NCBI RefSeq assembly: GCF_029626145.1
Contig: NZ_JARUBJ010000002.1
Location: 3,631,501 to 3,695,500 of the forward strand
DNA length: 64,000 nt
Source of the DNA: Micromonospora sp. WMMD961
GTDB lineage: Bacteria; Actinomycetota; Actinomycetes; Mycobacteriales; Micromonosporaceae
Direction of reading: 5' to 3'
The translations under genes and the position numbers were made by a program. A model generated the notes under the pieces. The model was not told the DNA's origin, did not search any database, and worked only from the letters and a program-made list of their open reading frames with translations. The stretch's first letter is position 1. Each line of letters begins with the position of its first letter. Positions 51,201 through 60,455 of the stretch are shown one piece after another.

Positions 51201-52301
51201 ATGGCCGCCTCCCTTCGCTCCCGCATGACCGACTGGACCTTCGTCGTGCCAGTGCTCGCCGTTCTGGTGCTGGTCCTCACCTGGGGGAGGAACCTGCCCG
51301 GGCCGGTGATCGTGGTGGTCGCGGTGCTGCTCGGTGGCGCGGTGCTCGCGGCCGTGCACCACGCGGAGGTGGTCGCCCACCGGGTGGGGGAGCCGTACGG
51401 GTCACTGGTGCTCGCCGTCGCGGTCACCGTGATCGAGGTCGCCCTCATCGTCACGCTGATGATCAGCGGGCCGGAGAAGACCCAGTCGCTCGCCCGGGAC
51501 ACCGTCTTCGCCGCCGTCATGATCACCTGTAACGGAATACTCGGCCTGTCCCTGCTGCTCGGGGCCCTGCGCCGTCGCGTCGCGGTGTTCAACCCGGAGG
51601 GCACCGGCGGAGCCCTCGCCACCGTGATCACCCTGGCCACCCTGAGTCTGGTCATCCCGACCTTCACCACGTCCCGCCCCGGCCCGGAGTTCAGCCCGGC
51701 CCAGCTCGCCTTCGCCGCCGTCGCCTCGCTGGCGCTGTACGGGCTGTTCGTCCTCGTGCAGACCGGCCGGCACCGCGACTACTTCCTGCCCGTCGACAGC
51801 CGGGGCCAGGTCATCGACGCCGAGGAGCACGCCAAGCCGCCCACCACCCGCGCGGCGCTGGTCAGCCTCGGTTTGCTGCTGGTGGCACTGGTCGCCGTGG
51901 TCGGCGATGCCAAGACCGTCTCGCCGACCATCGAGGCCGGCGTCGCGGCGGCGAACCTTCCGCACGCGTTCGTCGGTGTGATCATCGCCCTGCTGGTGCT
52001 GCTGCCGGAGACCCTGGCCGCCGCCCGCGCCGCCCGCCGCGACCGCGTGCAGATCAGCCTGAACCTCGCGCTCGGCTCCGCGATGGCCAGCATCGGCCTG
52101 ACCATCCCGGTCATCGCGATCGCCTCGATCTGGCTGGACGGCCCGCTGCTGCTGGGCCTCGGCGGCACCCAGCTCGCCCTGCTCGCGCTGACCGCGGTGA
52201 CCGCCGTGCTCACCGTCGTGCCCGGCCGGGCCAACGTGCTCCAGGGTGGCGTGCACCTGGTGTTGATGGCCGCCTTCGTCTTCCTTGCCGCCAGCCCGTA
52301 A
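51201..52301 (+). CDS. Calcium/proton antiporter (ChaA/CaCA family)
   Basis: 366 residues, about eleven membrane helices. Two repeats of the CaCA type: HRVGEPYGSLVLAVAVTVIE with Glu, and LPETLAAARAARRDRVQISL followed by NLALGSAMASIGLTIPVIAI. Exports Ca2+ or Na+/K+ in exchange for protons. ATG 51201, start supported by the family N-terminus. Followed by a 7-bp tandem repeat. Confidence 0.93.
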   Translation: MAASLRSRMTDWTFVVPVLAVLVLVLTWGRNLPGPVIVVVAVLLGGAVLAAVHHAEVVAHRVGEPYGSLVLAVAVTVIEVALIVTLMISGPEKTQSLARDTVFAAVMITCNGILGLSLLLGALRRRVAVFNPEGTGGALATVITLATLSLVIPTFTTSRPGPEFSPAQLAFAAVASLALYGLFVLVQTGRHRDYFLPVDSRGQVIDAEEHAKPPTTRAALVSLGLLLVALVAVVGDAKTVSPTIEAGVAAANLPHAFVGVIIALLVLLPETLAAARAARRDRVQISLNLALGSAMASIGLTIPVIAIASIWLDGPLLLGLGGTQLALLALTAVTAVLTVVPGRANVLQGGVHLVLMAAFVFLAASP

Positions 52302-52306
52302 CGTGC

Positions 52307-52376
52307 GCCGCCGCCCGCCGCCCGCCGCCCGCCGCCCGCCGCCCGCCGCCCGCCGCCCGCCGCCCGCCGCCCGCCG
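52307..52376. repeat. Tandem 7-bp repeat (CGCCGCC)n
   Basis: About ten uninterrupted copies directly after the antiporter gene and before the convergent sigma-factor gene. The minus strand is G-rich (GGGCGGC repeated). A likely site of length variation. Confidence 0.9.
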
Positions 52377-52385
52377 GCCGCCGGG

Positions 52386-53639
52386 TCAGGCGGTGGGCGG
52401 CGGGTCGCCGAGACGCTCCGCGCGGGCGTTCAGGTAGCGCTGCTGCGCCAGGTTCGTCGACCGGGCCGCCGCCATCCGGTACGCCTGCAACGCCGCGGCC
52501 CGGTCACCGACCATCTCCAGCAGGTGGGCGCGAGCGGCCGGCAGTCGCGGGTCGTCGGCCAACCGCGCGTCGCCGGTCAGATCGGCGAGCAGCGCCAACC
52601 CGTCCGACGGGCCGCGACTCATCGCCACCGCCACGGCGTGGTTGAGCGCCACCACCGGGTTGTCCGAGATGCCCAACAGCACCTCGTACAGCGCGGTGAT
52701 CTGCGCCCAGTCGGTGTCCTGCGTGTTGGGTGCCTCGTCGTGCACGGCGGCGATGGCGGCCTGCACCTGGTACGCCCCGACCACCCCGCGCGGCAGCGCG
52801 TGGGTGAGCAGGGCGACCCCCTCGGCGATCTGGTCGGTCCGCCACCGGGTCCGGTCCTGCTCGGCCATCGGCACCAACTCACCGTGCGGGCCGATCCGCG
52901 CCGGAGCGCGGGCGTCGGTGAGCAGCATCAACGCGAGCAGCCCGGCGACCTCGGGATCGTCGGGCAGCAGCCGGTGCACCAGGCGGGTCAGCCGGATCGC
53001 CTCGGCGGTCAGGTCGGCGCGCAGCAAACCCGGGCCGGCGGTGCGCGCGTACCCCTCGGTGAAGACCAGGTAGAGCACGTGCAGCACGGCGGCGAGCCGA
53101 TCGGCCCGCTCCTCGTCGGTCGGTGGCGCGAACCGCAGTCCGCTGTCGCGGATCCGTTGCTTGCCCCGGCTGATCCGCCGGGTCATCGTCGCCTCCGGGA
53201 CCAGGAACGCGCGGGCCACCTCGGCGGTGGTCAACCCGCCCACCGCGCGCAGCGTGAGCGCGATCTGCGACGCCGCCGACAGTGCCGGATGGCAACACAG
53301 GAAGAGCAGGATGAGCGTGTCGTCCTCGTCCGGCGGCGGTCGATCAGCCGCCGGAGCGCGCCACTGCTCCGGGAGCACCCACCGCGCCACGGTGTCCTCG
53401 CGGCGCATCCGGGCCTGCTCCCGGCGCAGCAGGTCGGTCAGCCGGCGGGACGCGACGGTGATCAGCCAGCCGCGTGGGTTCTCCGGTACGCCATCGCGCG
53501 GCCAGGCCCCGGCCGCCGCGATCAGCGCCTCCTGCACGGCGTCCTCGGCGGTGTCGAAGTGCCCGAATCGGCGTACCAGCGCGCCGAGGACCTGCGGCGC
53601 GAACTCGCGCAGCAGGTCCTCGACCCGTGTGTCGGGCAC
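52386..53639 (-). CDS. ECF sigma factor of the ECF42 type (DUF6596)
   Basis: 417 residues, long for an ECF. Region 2 (AEDAVQEALIAAAGAWPRDG and NPRGWLITVASRRLTDLLRR) and region 4 (GGLTTAEVARAFLVPEATMT) occupy the first 180 residues. The rest is a helical TPR-like extension (DUF6596), with DWAQITALYEVLLGISDNPV and NHAVAVAMSRGPSDGL, characteristic of the ECF42 group. The partner gene next to it encodes a DGPF protein, as usual for ECF42. No anti-sigma factor is seen; the C-terminal domain is thought to control activity. Confidence 0.92.
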   Translation of the reverse strand: MPDTRVEDLLREFAPQVLGALVRRFGHFDTAEDAVQEALIAAAGAWPRDGVPENPRGWLITVASRRLTDLLRREQARMRREDTVARWVLPEQWRAPAADRPPPDEDDTLILLFLCCHPALSAASQIALTLRAVGGLTTAEVARAFLVPEATMTRRISRGKQRIRDSGLRFAPPTDEERADRLAAVLHVLYLVFTEGYARTAGPGLLRADLTAEAIRLTRLVHRLLPDDPEVAGLLALMLLTDARAPARIGPHGELVPMAEQDRTRWRTDQIAEGVALLTHALPRGVVGAYQVQAAIAAVHDEAPNTQDTDWAQITALYEVLLGISDNPVVALNHAVAVAMSRGPSDGLALLADLTGDARLADDPRLPAARAHLLEMVGDRAAALQAYRMAAARSTNLAQQRYLNARAERLGDPPPTA

Positions 53640-53642
53640 CCG

Positions 53643-54044
53643 TCAGCCGCCCAGGTCCTCGATGCCGTCGAGCACCGGCCGCACGTCCACGTAACCGCCC
53701 GGGGCGTCCGGATCGACCAGGCCGGCGGCGATCTCGGTAGCCCGGTCGAAGCTCGCGCACTCCACGATCGTGTAACCGGCCAGGACCTCCTGCGTCTCCG
53801 GGTACGGGCCGTCGGTGACCACTGGCGCGCCCTCGCGTACCTGCACCCGGCGGGCGTGCACCGGCTCGCTCAGGCCCTGGGCGTCGACCAGTTCTCCGGA
53901 CTCGGCCAGCGCCTGGTGGAAGGTCTCCATGTGCTTGTGCATCGCCGCGACCTGCTCGGCCGACATGGCGGGCCGGTCGGTCGCCCGCCCGGACAGCACG
54001 TCGTAGTCCTGCTGTGAGCCGTAGAGCAAAATCATGTACTTCAC
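53643..54044 (-). CDS. DGPF/YCII-domain protein
   Basis: 133 residues from GTG 54044 (GGAG 7 nt upstream). VKYMILLYGSQQ opens; VVTDGPYPETQEVLAGYTIV carries the DGP(F/Y) signature. A dimeric ferredoxin-like fold. Ends 3 nt before the sigma-factor start on the same strand, so the two are one operon. Proteins of this kind are linked to ECF42 sigma factors; role unknown. Confidence 0.92.
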   Translation of the reverse strand: MKYMILLYGSQQDYDVLSGRATDRPAMSAEQVAAMHKHMETFHQALAESGELVDAQGLSEPVHARRVQVREGAPVVTDGPYPETQEVLAGYTIVECASFDRATEIAAGLVDPDAPGGYVDVRPVLDGIEDLGG

Positions 54045-54144
54045 GGTGCTGCTCCATCCTGTCCGTGGGCACCCTCCGACGCCCTCGAAGGAAACGTCGA
54101 AGCAGCACCCCCACCCCGGACACACCCACCCCACCTGATCGGTC

Positions 54145-54198
54145 GATCATGAAGTTGTCGCCACGACACGCCGGCCGTGTGACAACAACTTCATGATC
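54145..54198. repeat. Large palindrome, family GATCATGRAGTTGT, copy 3 (variant)
   Basis: Outer arms 54145-54158 and 54185-54198 (GATCATGAAGTTGT and complement, perfect 14 bp), inner stem ACACG/CGTGT around CCGGC. It differs from copies 1 and 2 in the A of GAAG and in its inner part. Lies between the divergent DGPF and zinc-protease genes. Confidence 0.82.
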
Positions 54199-54319
54199 AG
54201 CGGAAGGGGTGGGCGAAGGGTGAACCGTTCGGCTGGCGCGCACGTGAATCCGGTGACGGGCGTGACGGTCGTGTCGTCGGGGTACAGCGCAGCGTGAACA
54301 CCGATGTCTGGGAGGCACA

Positions 54320-55063
54320 GTGGGGGCACGGTCAGGACGCGGCGCCCGAGGCCCGGTGGCGGCCCTGCTGGCCGCCGCGCTGGTGTCGCTGGCCTGCGCG
54401 GGCGGCGGGTTGGCCGAGCCGGAGGGCGAGCGGCAGGCGCCGCAGCAGTCGCAGGCATCGCCGGATGCGAGCACCACCCGGGCCGACAGCACCACCAGCG
54501 TCGCCGAGTTCGAGCAGGACGTCGCCGACGCGCAGGCGGTCGCCGAGCGCTACTGGGCGGCCCAGTTCAAGGCGTCCGGCCAGCGGTTCCAACCGGTGCG
54601 GCGGATCACCCCGTACCAGCGAGCCGGCGAGGTGTCCTGTGGCGGTCAGCCGTTGCCCCGAAACAACGCTGTCTACTGCTTTCAGGGTGACTTCATCGCG
54701 TACGACGTGCGCTGGTCGGTGGCGGCGTTCCGCCAGGTCGGTGACGCGTTCGTGTTCTACCTGCTCGGGCACGAGTACGCGCACGCCATCCAGGCGCGGC
54801 TCGGCATCAACAACAGCTTCACCATCCAGCAGGAGTTGCAGGCCGACTGCATGGCCGGGGCGTACCTCGGCGACTCGGTGCGCTCCGGTGCCCTGACCCT
54901 GGCCGACGGTGACCTGGACGAGTTCCGGGAAGGGTTGGCGGCGGTCGGCGACGACCCCGACCAGCCGTGGTTCGCCGAGGGTTCGCACGGCACCGCCGAG
55001 CAGCGCACCGAATCGTTCTTCCGCGGCTACGAGCGCTCGCTGGCGGCCTGCGACCTGGGCTGA
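54320..55063 (+). CDS. Neutral zinc metallopeptidase, lipoprotein
   Basis: 247 residues. Lipoprotein-type N-terminus with SLAC at 23-26. Zinc site His151-Glu152-x-x-His155 (LGHEYAHAIQ) with the third ligand Glu in QQELQADCMAG, as in YpfJ-like putative neutral metallopeptidases. Two disulfide-like Cys pairs. Acts outside the cytoplasm; substrate unknown. GTG 54320 with GGGAGG upstream. Confidence 0.88.
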   Translation: MGARSGRGARGPVAALLAAALVSLACAGGGLAEPEGERQAPQQSQASPDASTTRADSTTSVAEFEQDVADAQAVAERYWAAQFKASGQRFQPVRRITPYQRAGEVSCGGQPLPRNNAVYCFQGDFIAYDVRWSVAAFRQVGDAFVFYLLGHEYAHAIQARLGINNSFTIQQELQADCMAGAYLGDSVRSGALTLADGDLDEFREGLAAVGDDPDQPWFAEGSHGTAEQRTESFFRGYERSLAACDLG

Positions 55064-55132
55064 GCGGGTTGCCCGGATCACGTCAATGGCCATCGCGGCC
55101 GTGGGCGGTGGCGGCCCCTGGCAGGATCGCCC

Positions 55133-55834
55133 GTGTCGGCCACGACCCTGGAGGATCCGCTGAACAGCCACCACCCCGCCGCCGTGCTCTTCGACATGGA
55201 CGGCACGTTGGTCGACAGCGAGAAGCTGTGGGACATCGCGTTGCAGGAACTGGCCCGGGAGTACGGCGGGGACCTCTCCGTCGAGGCCCGCCAGTCGATC
55301 ATCGGCACCGCCATGGCCGAGTCGATGCGCATCCTGCACGACGACCTGGGGCAGCCCGAACGGGATCCGGAGATCAGCGCGGCGTGGATCAACGCCCGGA
55401 TCCTGGAGCTGTTCCGCACCGGTCTGCCCTGGCGGCCCGGCGCGTTCGAGCTGCTGCGCACGGTCCGCGCGGCGGAGATCCCCACCGCGCTGGTCACCTC
55501 CAGCCCTCGGGCGCTCGTCGAGATCGCCCTGGACACCCTCGGCCGGGACAACTTCGACACTGTGGTCGCCGGCGACGAGGTGGTCGCGGCCAAGCCGCAC
55601 CCCGAGCCCTACCTGACCGCGGCCCGGCGACTGGGTGTGCCGATCGAGCGGTGTGTGGCGATCGAGGACTCACCGACCGGCGTGGCCAGCGCGCTCGCCT
55701 CGGGCGCGGCAGTGCTGGCCGTACCGGCGGAGGTGGCGCTCGCCAGCACTGTCGGCGTACACCAGGTGGAGAACCTGACCGGCGTGGACCTGGACGTGCT
55801 CGCGGCGCTGCTCGCCGACCGGGCGGCAGCCTGA
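55133..55834 (+). CDS. HAD-superfamily phosphatase
   Basis: 233 residues. Motif I LFDMDGTLVDSEKLW (Asp21, Asp23), motif II in VTSSPRALVEI, motif III/IV KPHPEPYLTAA and AIEDSPTGVASALASG. The cap is of the helical (beta-phosphoglucomutase-like) type. It probably dephosphorylates a sugar phosphate. GTG 55133. Confidence 0.92.
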   Translation: MSATTLEDPLNSHHPAAVLFDMDGTLVDSEKLWDIALQELAREYGGDLSVEARQSIIGTAMAESMRILHDDLGQPERDPEISAAWINARILELFRTGLPWRPGAFELLRTVRAAEIPTALVTSSPRALVEIALDTLGRDNFDTVVAGDEVVAAKPHPEPYLTAARRLGVPIERCVAIEDSPTGVASALASGAAVLAVPAEVALASTVGVHQVENLTGVDLDVLAALLADRAAA

Positions 55835-55845
55835 CGGACGCGAAT

Positions 55846-55870
55846 GGGGGCCCCGTCACGCGGGGCCCCC
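55846..55870. terminator. Hairpin between HAD and ABC permease genes
   Basis: A perfect 10-bp stem GGGGGCCCCG/CGGGGCCCCC with a 5-nt loop, between convergent genes. Confidence 0.85.
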
Positions 55871-55884
55871 ACCGTCTCGGAGCG

Positions 55885-58440
55885 TCAGTCGTGGGCGATG
55901 GCGCCCAGGACGTTGATCCGTGCCGCCCGGATGGCCGGGAGCACCGCGGCCACCACACCGATGATCGCGGCGAGACCGAGGAAGACACCCATCTGCCCCC
56001 AGGGCAGGATCAGGTCGGTGATGCCCTCGTCCTTGAGCGCCTCGACCACCGCGGCACCGAGGCCGGTGCCGACCGCCACGCCCAGCAACGCGCCGAACAC
56101 GGAGATCACCACCGCCTCCACGGTGATCATGCTCATGGTCTGCGATCGGCGTAGCCCGATGGCGCGCAGCAGGCCCAGCTCGCGGGTCCGCTCCAGCACC
56201 GACAGTGCGAGGGTGTTGATGATGCCCAGCACGGCGATGACGATGGCCAGCGCCAACAGGATCTGGATCATCGTGAGCAGACCGTCGAGCTGACCGGTCT
56301 GCTGCTTGATGAACGCGTCCCGGTCGGCCACCGACACTTCGGGGCTGTCCGCGAGCAGCGTCTCCACCTGCGGCTGCACGTCGGCAACCGGGGTGCCGGG
56401 CGTCAGCTGAACGTACCCCTGGAAGGGCTGCGGGATCGCGAAGTCCTTCGCCGCCGTCACCGGCAGCACCACCGGGTTCAACAGCTGCCCGGACTCGTAG
56501 ATGCCGCTGATCGTGTACGTCCGCGTCTCGCCCCGGGTCAACTGCACGTTCACCGTCGAGCCCACTGACCAGCCACGCGACTCGGCGGTGTCCGAACTGG
56601 CCAGCATCTGGGTCGGCCCGAGTCGGTCGATGTCACCGGCGATGGGCTTCGCACTGAAGATCTGCCGCAGCGACGCGATGTCGCTGCTCGCCCCGACCCA
56701 GGTGCGCTCGCCGTCGATCTGGGCCATGTCGCCGTACTCGCCGTCGACCATCTGCACGCCGGGCAGGGTCTTTGCCTGGTCCAGTACCGCCGGGTCGAAG
56801 CTCGGCGGGCGCGGCCCGCTCTGCGCCCCGGCGATCACCAGCTCGGCCTTGACGGTGTCCTGGGCCAGGGCGCTGATGCTGCCCTTGGCCGAGTCGAGGA
56901 TGACCGTCACGCCGGTCACCAGCGCGATGCCGACCATCAACGCGGCCGCGGTGATCGCGGTCCGGCGCGGGTTGCGCCCGGAGTTGAGCCGGCCCAGCTT
57001 GCCCGGCACCGACCAGGAGAAGACCACCCCGAGCAGGCTCACCACCGGCCGGCTGATCAGCGGGGTCAGCAGCGCCACCCCGATGAAGGCGAACAGCACC
57101 CCACCGAGGATGGTGGCCAGGGTCTGATCGCCGGCGTTGCCGCTGAGCCCGAGGAACAGCAGCACCGCGCCGACAGCGGTGACCAGCGACCCGGTCACCG
57201 TGACCTTGGTCAACGGCCGGTCCGGGGTGGCCACGTCCTGCATCGCCGCGATCGGCGGGATCCGGGACGCCCGCAGCGCCGGCAACAGCGCCGCCACCAC
57301 CGTGATGACCAGCCCGACAGCGAACGACCCGATCACCGCCGCCGCCGGCACCCCGATCCCGGCGAGGGAGAGCCCACCGGCCAGCTTGCCGAACAGGAAC
57401 GCCAGCAGCGCGCCCACGCCGATGCCGGCGGCCAGGCCGAGCACCGAGGCGATCAACCCGACCGCGATGGCCTCCAGCACCACCGACCCGATGATCTGCC
57501 GGCCGCTGGCCCCGATGGCGCGCATCAGCGCCAACTCGCGGGTGCGCTGGGCCACGATGATCGAGAAGGTGTTGAGGATCAGGAAGGTGCCCACCAGCAG
57601 GGCCACCGCGGCGAAACCGAGCAGGATCTTGTTGAAGAAGGACAGGCCTTCCTTCAGGCTCGCGGCGGCGTCCGCGGCGACCTGCTCGCCCGTCTTCACC
57701 TCGAAGTCCGCGCCGAGGGTGCGGGCCACGTCGTCGCGCAGCTTCTCGTCGGAGACCCCGTCGGCGGCGGTCACGGTGATGCTGCTGAACACGTCCGGCT
57801 CGCCCAGCATCAGCCGCTGCGCCACCGGCGTGGTGAAGAAGACCTCGTTGACCCCGCCGATCGAGTCCCGGTCACCGCTGTAGCCGGCGATGCCGACCAG
57901 GGTGAAGTCCCGCTTCCTCGACTCGAACGCGGTGAGCACACCGACCTTCTGGCCGACCTGCACCTTCGCCGCGGTGGCCAGGCCCTTGTTGATGACGATC
58001 TCGTCCTCGGCCTGCGGCGCGCGCCCCTCCCGCAGTTGCAGCAGGTCGCTCTCCCCGGTCCAGTTCTCGCCCAACTGCGGCGGGCCGAACGAGGTGACCA
58101 CCTTGCCGTTGCTGCCGATCACCCGGGCGCCGTCGGCGTTGACGATGCCCGTCGCCGAGGCCGCCCCCGGCACCTGCTTCACCCGGTCCACCACGGCGGC
58201 GGCCAGCGGAGCGGCGGTCTGCTCGCCCTCCAACTCGCTCAGCTCGACCTTCGGCTTCGCCGCGACGTTCACGTCGATCTCCGAGAAGCCGTCGGCGAAG
58301 ACCGAGTCGAACGAGCGGCCCAGCGTGTCGGTGAGGACGAAGGCGCCGGAGACGAACATCACTCCGAGCACCACCGCCAACCCGGACAGGATCAGCCGGA
58401 CCTTGCGGGCCAGCAGACTCTTCAGCGTCGCGCGGAACAT
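55885..58440 (-). CDS. ABC transporter permease (FtsX/MacB type)
   Basis: 851 residues from ATG 58440. Two FtsX domains (about 250-375 and 720-845) of membrane helices, each with the PaLRA-type motif (LLPALRASRIPPIAAMQ, VLPAIRAARINVLGAIAHD), and two long extracytoplasmic MacB-like segments. Actinobacterial exporters of this kind are linked to lipoprotein or antibiotic efflux. Its start overlaps the ATPase stop by one nt (TGATG). Confidence 0.93.
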   Translation of the reverse strand: MFRATLKSLLARKVRLILSGLAVVLGVMFVSGAFVLTDTLGRSFDSVFADGFSEIDVNVAAKPKVELSELEGEQTAAPLAAAVVDRVKQVPGAASATGIVNADGARVIGSNGKVVTSFGPPQLGENWTGESDLLQLREGRAPQAEDEIVINKGLATAAKVQVGQKVGVLTAFESRKRDFTLVGIAGYSGDRDSIGGVNEVFFTTPVAQRLMLGEPDVFSSITVTAADGVSDEKLRDDVARTLGADFEVKTGEQVAADAAASLKEGLSFFNKILLGFAAVALLVGTFLILNTFSIIVAQRTRELALMRAIGASGRQIIGSVVLEAIAVGLIASVLGLAAGIGVGALLAFLFGKLAGGLSLAGIGVPAAAVIGSFAVGLVITVVAALLPALRASRIPPIAAMQDVATPDRPLTKVTVTGSLVTAVGAVLLFLGLSGNAGDQTLATILGGVLFAFIGVALLTPLISRPVVSLLGVVFSWSVPGKLGRLNSGRNPRRTAITAAALMVGIALVTGVTVILDSAKGSISALAQDTVKAELVIAGAQSGPRPPSFDPAVLDQAKTLPGVQMVDGEYGDMAQIDGERTWVGASSDIASLRQIFSAKPIAGDIDRLGPTQMLASSDTAESRGWSVGSTVNVQLTRGETRTYTISGIYESGQLLNPVVLPVTAAKDFAIPQPFQGYVQLTPGTPVADVQPQVETLLADSPEVSVADRDAFIKQQTGQLDGLLTMIQILLALAIVIAVLGIINTLALSVLERTRELGLLRAIGLRRSQTMSMITVEAVVISVFGALLGVAVGTGLGAAVVEALKDEGITDLILPWGQMGVFLGLAAIIGVVAAVLPAIRAARINVLGAIAHD

Positions 58441-59207
58441 CAGTTGTCCACCTCGGCGGGAGCGTCCAGCTTCTTCATCGTGTCCAGCACCGTCTCGGCG
58501 GTCGGCTCGATCAGCTCGGAGACGATCTCGCCGTCGGCGAGGAAGACCACCCGGTCGGCGTACGCGGCGGCGGTCGGGTCGTGGGTGACCATCACGATCG
58601 TCTGACCGTGCTCGCGCACCGAGTTGCGCAGGAAGTTGAGCACCTCCGCGCCGGAGCGCGAGTCCAGGTTGCCGGTCGGTTCGTCCGCGAAGATCACCTC
58701 GGGGCGGGAGACCAGCGCCCGCGCGCACGCCACCCGCTGCTGCTGCCCACCGGAGAGCTGCGCCGGCCGGTGATCCAACCGGTCCCGCAGGCCGACCGTC
58801 TCGATCACCGTGTCGTACCAGGCCGGGTCCGGCTTGCGCCCGGCAATCGACAGCGGCAGCAGGATGTTCTCCTTGGCGGTCAGGGTGGGCAGCAGGTTGA
58901 ACTGCTGGAAGATGAAACCCACCTTGTCGCGGCGCAGCCTCGTCAGCCCCGCGTCGCCGAGCCCGGTGACCGTCGTCTCGCCGATCGCCACCGTCCCCCG
59001 GGTAACCGCGTCCAGGCCCGCCAGGCAGTGCATCAGCGTCGACTTGCCGGAACCCGACGGCCCCATGATCGCGGTGAACTGGCCGCGTTCGAACTCCGCG
59101 CTGACCCCCCGCAGAGCGATGACCTGCGCCTCGCCGCTGCCGTACACCTTCCACACGTCGTTCGCCCGGGCCGCGGCCTGCGCCTGCCGGCCTACCGTCG
59201 CGGTCAC
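58440..59207 (-). CDS. ABC transporter ATP-binding protein (MacB/LolD type)
   Basis: 255 residues. Walker [11 protein letters not shown]-loop [10 protein letters not shown], signature [15 protein letters not shown], Walker [14 protein letters not shown], His in MVTHDPT. Pairs with the permease downstream. ATG 59207. Confidence 0.95.
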   Translation of the reverse strand: MTATVGRQAQAAARANDVWKVYGSGEAQVIALRGVSAEFERGQFTAIMGPSGSGKSTLMHCLAGLDAVTRGTVAIGETTVTGLGDAGLTRLRRDKVGFIFQQFNLLPTLTAKENILLPLSIAGRKPDPAWYDTVIETVGLRDRLDHRPAQLSGGQQQRVACARALVSRPEVIFADEPTGNLDSRSGAEVLNFLRNSVREHGQTIVMVTHDPTAAAYADRVVFLADGEIVSELIEPTAETVLDTMKKLDAPAEVDN

Positions 59208-59539
59208 GTCATCTACCTCTTCCGTCTGTCCGAAAACGCACGCCGCCCCCCGATGGTCCGGCGCGACTGTTCAATCATCGGTGCTGCGCCTGCCCGCCCC
59301 GTCCGCCCCTGGGGGGAGCCGGCGCGGATTTCCCGCTGCGGGTGCACCCCTATGTGGGGTCAGGGTTGCCCCTGACCCGATGGTCGGTCCTGCGTGTTTC
59401 CGAGCCTGCTCCCTCACGTCACAGGAGGGTCAACCGCGCCTGACCGTCTTCGGTCACGGTAGGTGACGACGGCAACGCCAGCCGTCCCCCCACGGAGGGA
59501 TCTTCGAGTACGCCGGGTGAGGTACTCCGGTCGTCGCGG
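59208..59539. other. Intergenic region with hairpin 59357-59378
   Basis: 332 nt without a gene. It holds the promoter of the ABC operon near its low end and, at 59357-59378, a perfect 9-bp hairpin GGGTCAGGG/CCCTGACCC with a 4-nt loop, which may end transcription of the response regulator gene. Confidence 0.55.
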
Positions 59540-60226
59540 CTACGCCCGAGGGCGGACCAGCCCCGACTCGTACGCCAGCACCACCGCCTGTACCCGGTCG
59601 CGTAGTCGCAGCTTGGTCAGCAGGTGCCCGACGTGGGTCTTGATGGTGGTCTCGCTGACCGACAACACCCTGGCGATCTCGGCGTTGGACAACCCGCGCG
59701 CCACCTGCACCAGCACCTCGCGCTCCCGGTCGGTGAGCGCGTCGAGCGCCGCCGACGGCGTCCGCTCCGGATCGGGCAGCAGCTCGGCGAAGCGGTCCAG
59801 CAGCCGCCGGAGGATCCGGGGCGCCACCACCGCGTCCCCGCCGGCGATCGTGCGGATCGCCGAAATCAACTCTTCGGCCGGCACGTCCTTGGCCAGGAAC
59901 CCACTGGCGCCCGCGCGCAACGCGCCCACCACGTACTCGTCCAGGTCGAAGGTGGTCAACACGAGCACCCGCACCGGCAGGCGAGCCTCGACGATCGCCC
60001 GGGTCGCGGCCACCCCGTCCATCCGGGGCATCCGGATGTCCATCAGGACCACGTCGGGCAGCAGCCGGCGGGACAACTCCACCGCCTCCACGCCGTCCCC
60101 GGCCTCCGCCACCACGTCCAGGTCGGCCTCGGCGCCCAGCACCATCCGGAACCCGGTACGCAGCAGCGGCTGGTCGTCGGCGAGCAGGATCCGCACCGGC
60201 CGCGCCGGGGTCACCCGATCGGTCAT
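59540..60226 (-). CDS. NarL/FixJ-family response regulator
   Basis: 228 residues from ATG 60226, with GGAGG 5 nt upstream. Receiver domain with acidic pocket ADD at 16-18, phospho-acceptor Asp63 (VVLMDIRMPRMDG) and Lys in FLAKDVPAEE. LuxR-type HTH at the end (ALTDREREVLVQVARGLSNA, then VSETTIKTHVGHLLTKL). No sensor kinase gene adjoins it in this window, which is unusual for this family; the ABC exporter downstream is a candidate target. Confidence 0.93.
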   Translation of the reverse strand: MTDRVTPARPVRILLADDQPLLRTGFRMVLGAEADLDVVAEAGDGVEAVELSRRLLPDVVLMDIRMPRMDGVAATRAIVEARLPVRVLVLTTFDLDEYVVGALRAGASGFLAKDVPAEELISAIRTIAGGDAVVAPRILRRLLDRFAELLPDPERTPSAALDALTDREREVLVQVARGLSNAEIARVLSVSETTIKTHVGHLLTKLRLRDRVQAVVLAYESGLVRPRA

Positions 60227-60455
60227 CTCGTCCTCCGTCCCGTGCTGCCGCACCGGTCATCCTCGCGTACGCCGGCCGGTGCGTCGCGGATCACCGTAGA
60301 GGCCGGCCCGTCGCGCCGTCCCGACCGCAACGGCACCGTTCCGGTCGGCTGGACGGGTCGGGACACACCGGGCCGAACGGCGCAGGACGGGCCGGAGAGC
60401 CGGGCGGGCGGGGTGCAGCGGCGTCTGTCGGACCGGTCTCAGCGGGTCGCGGACG

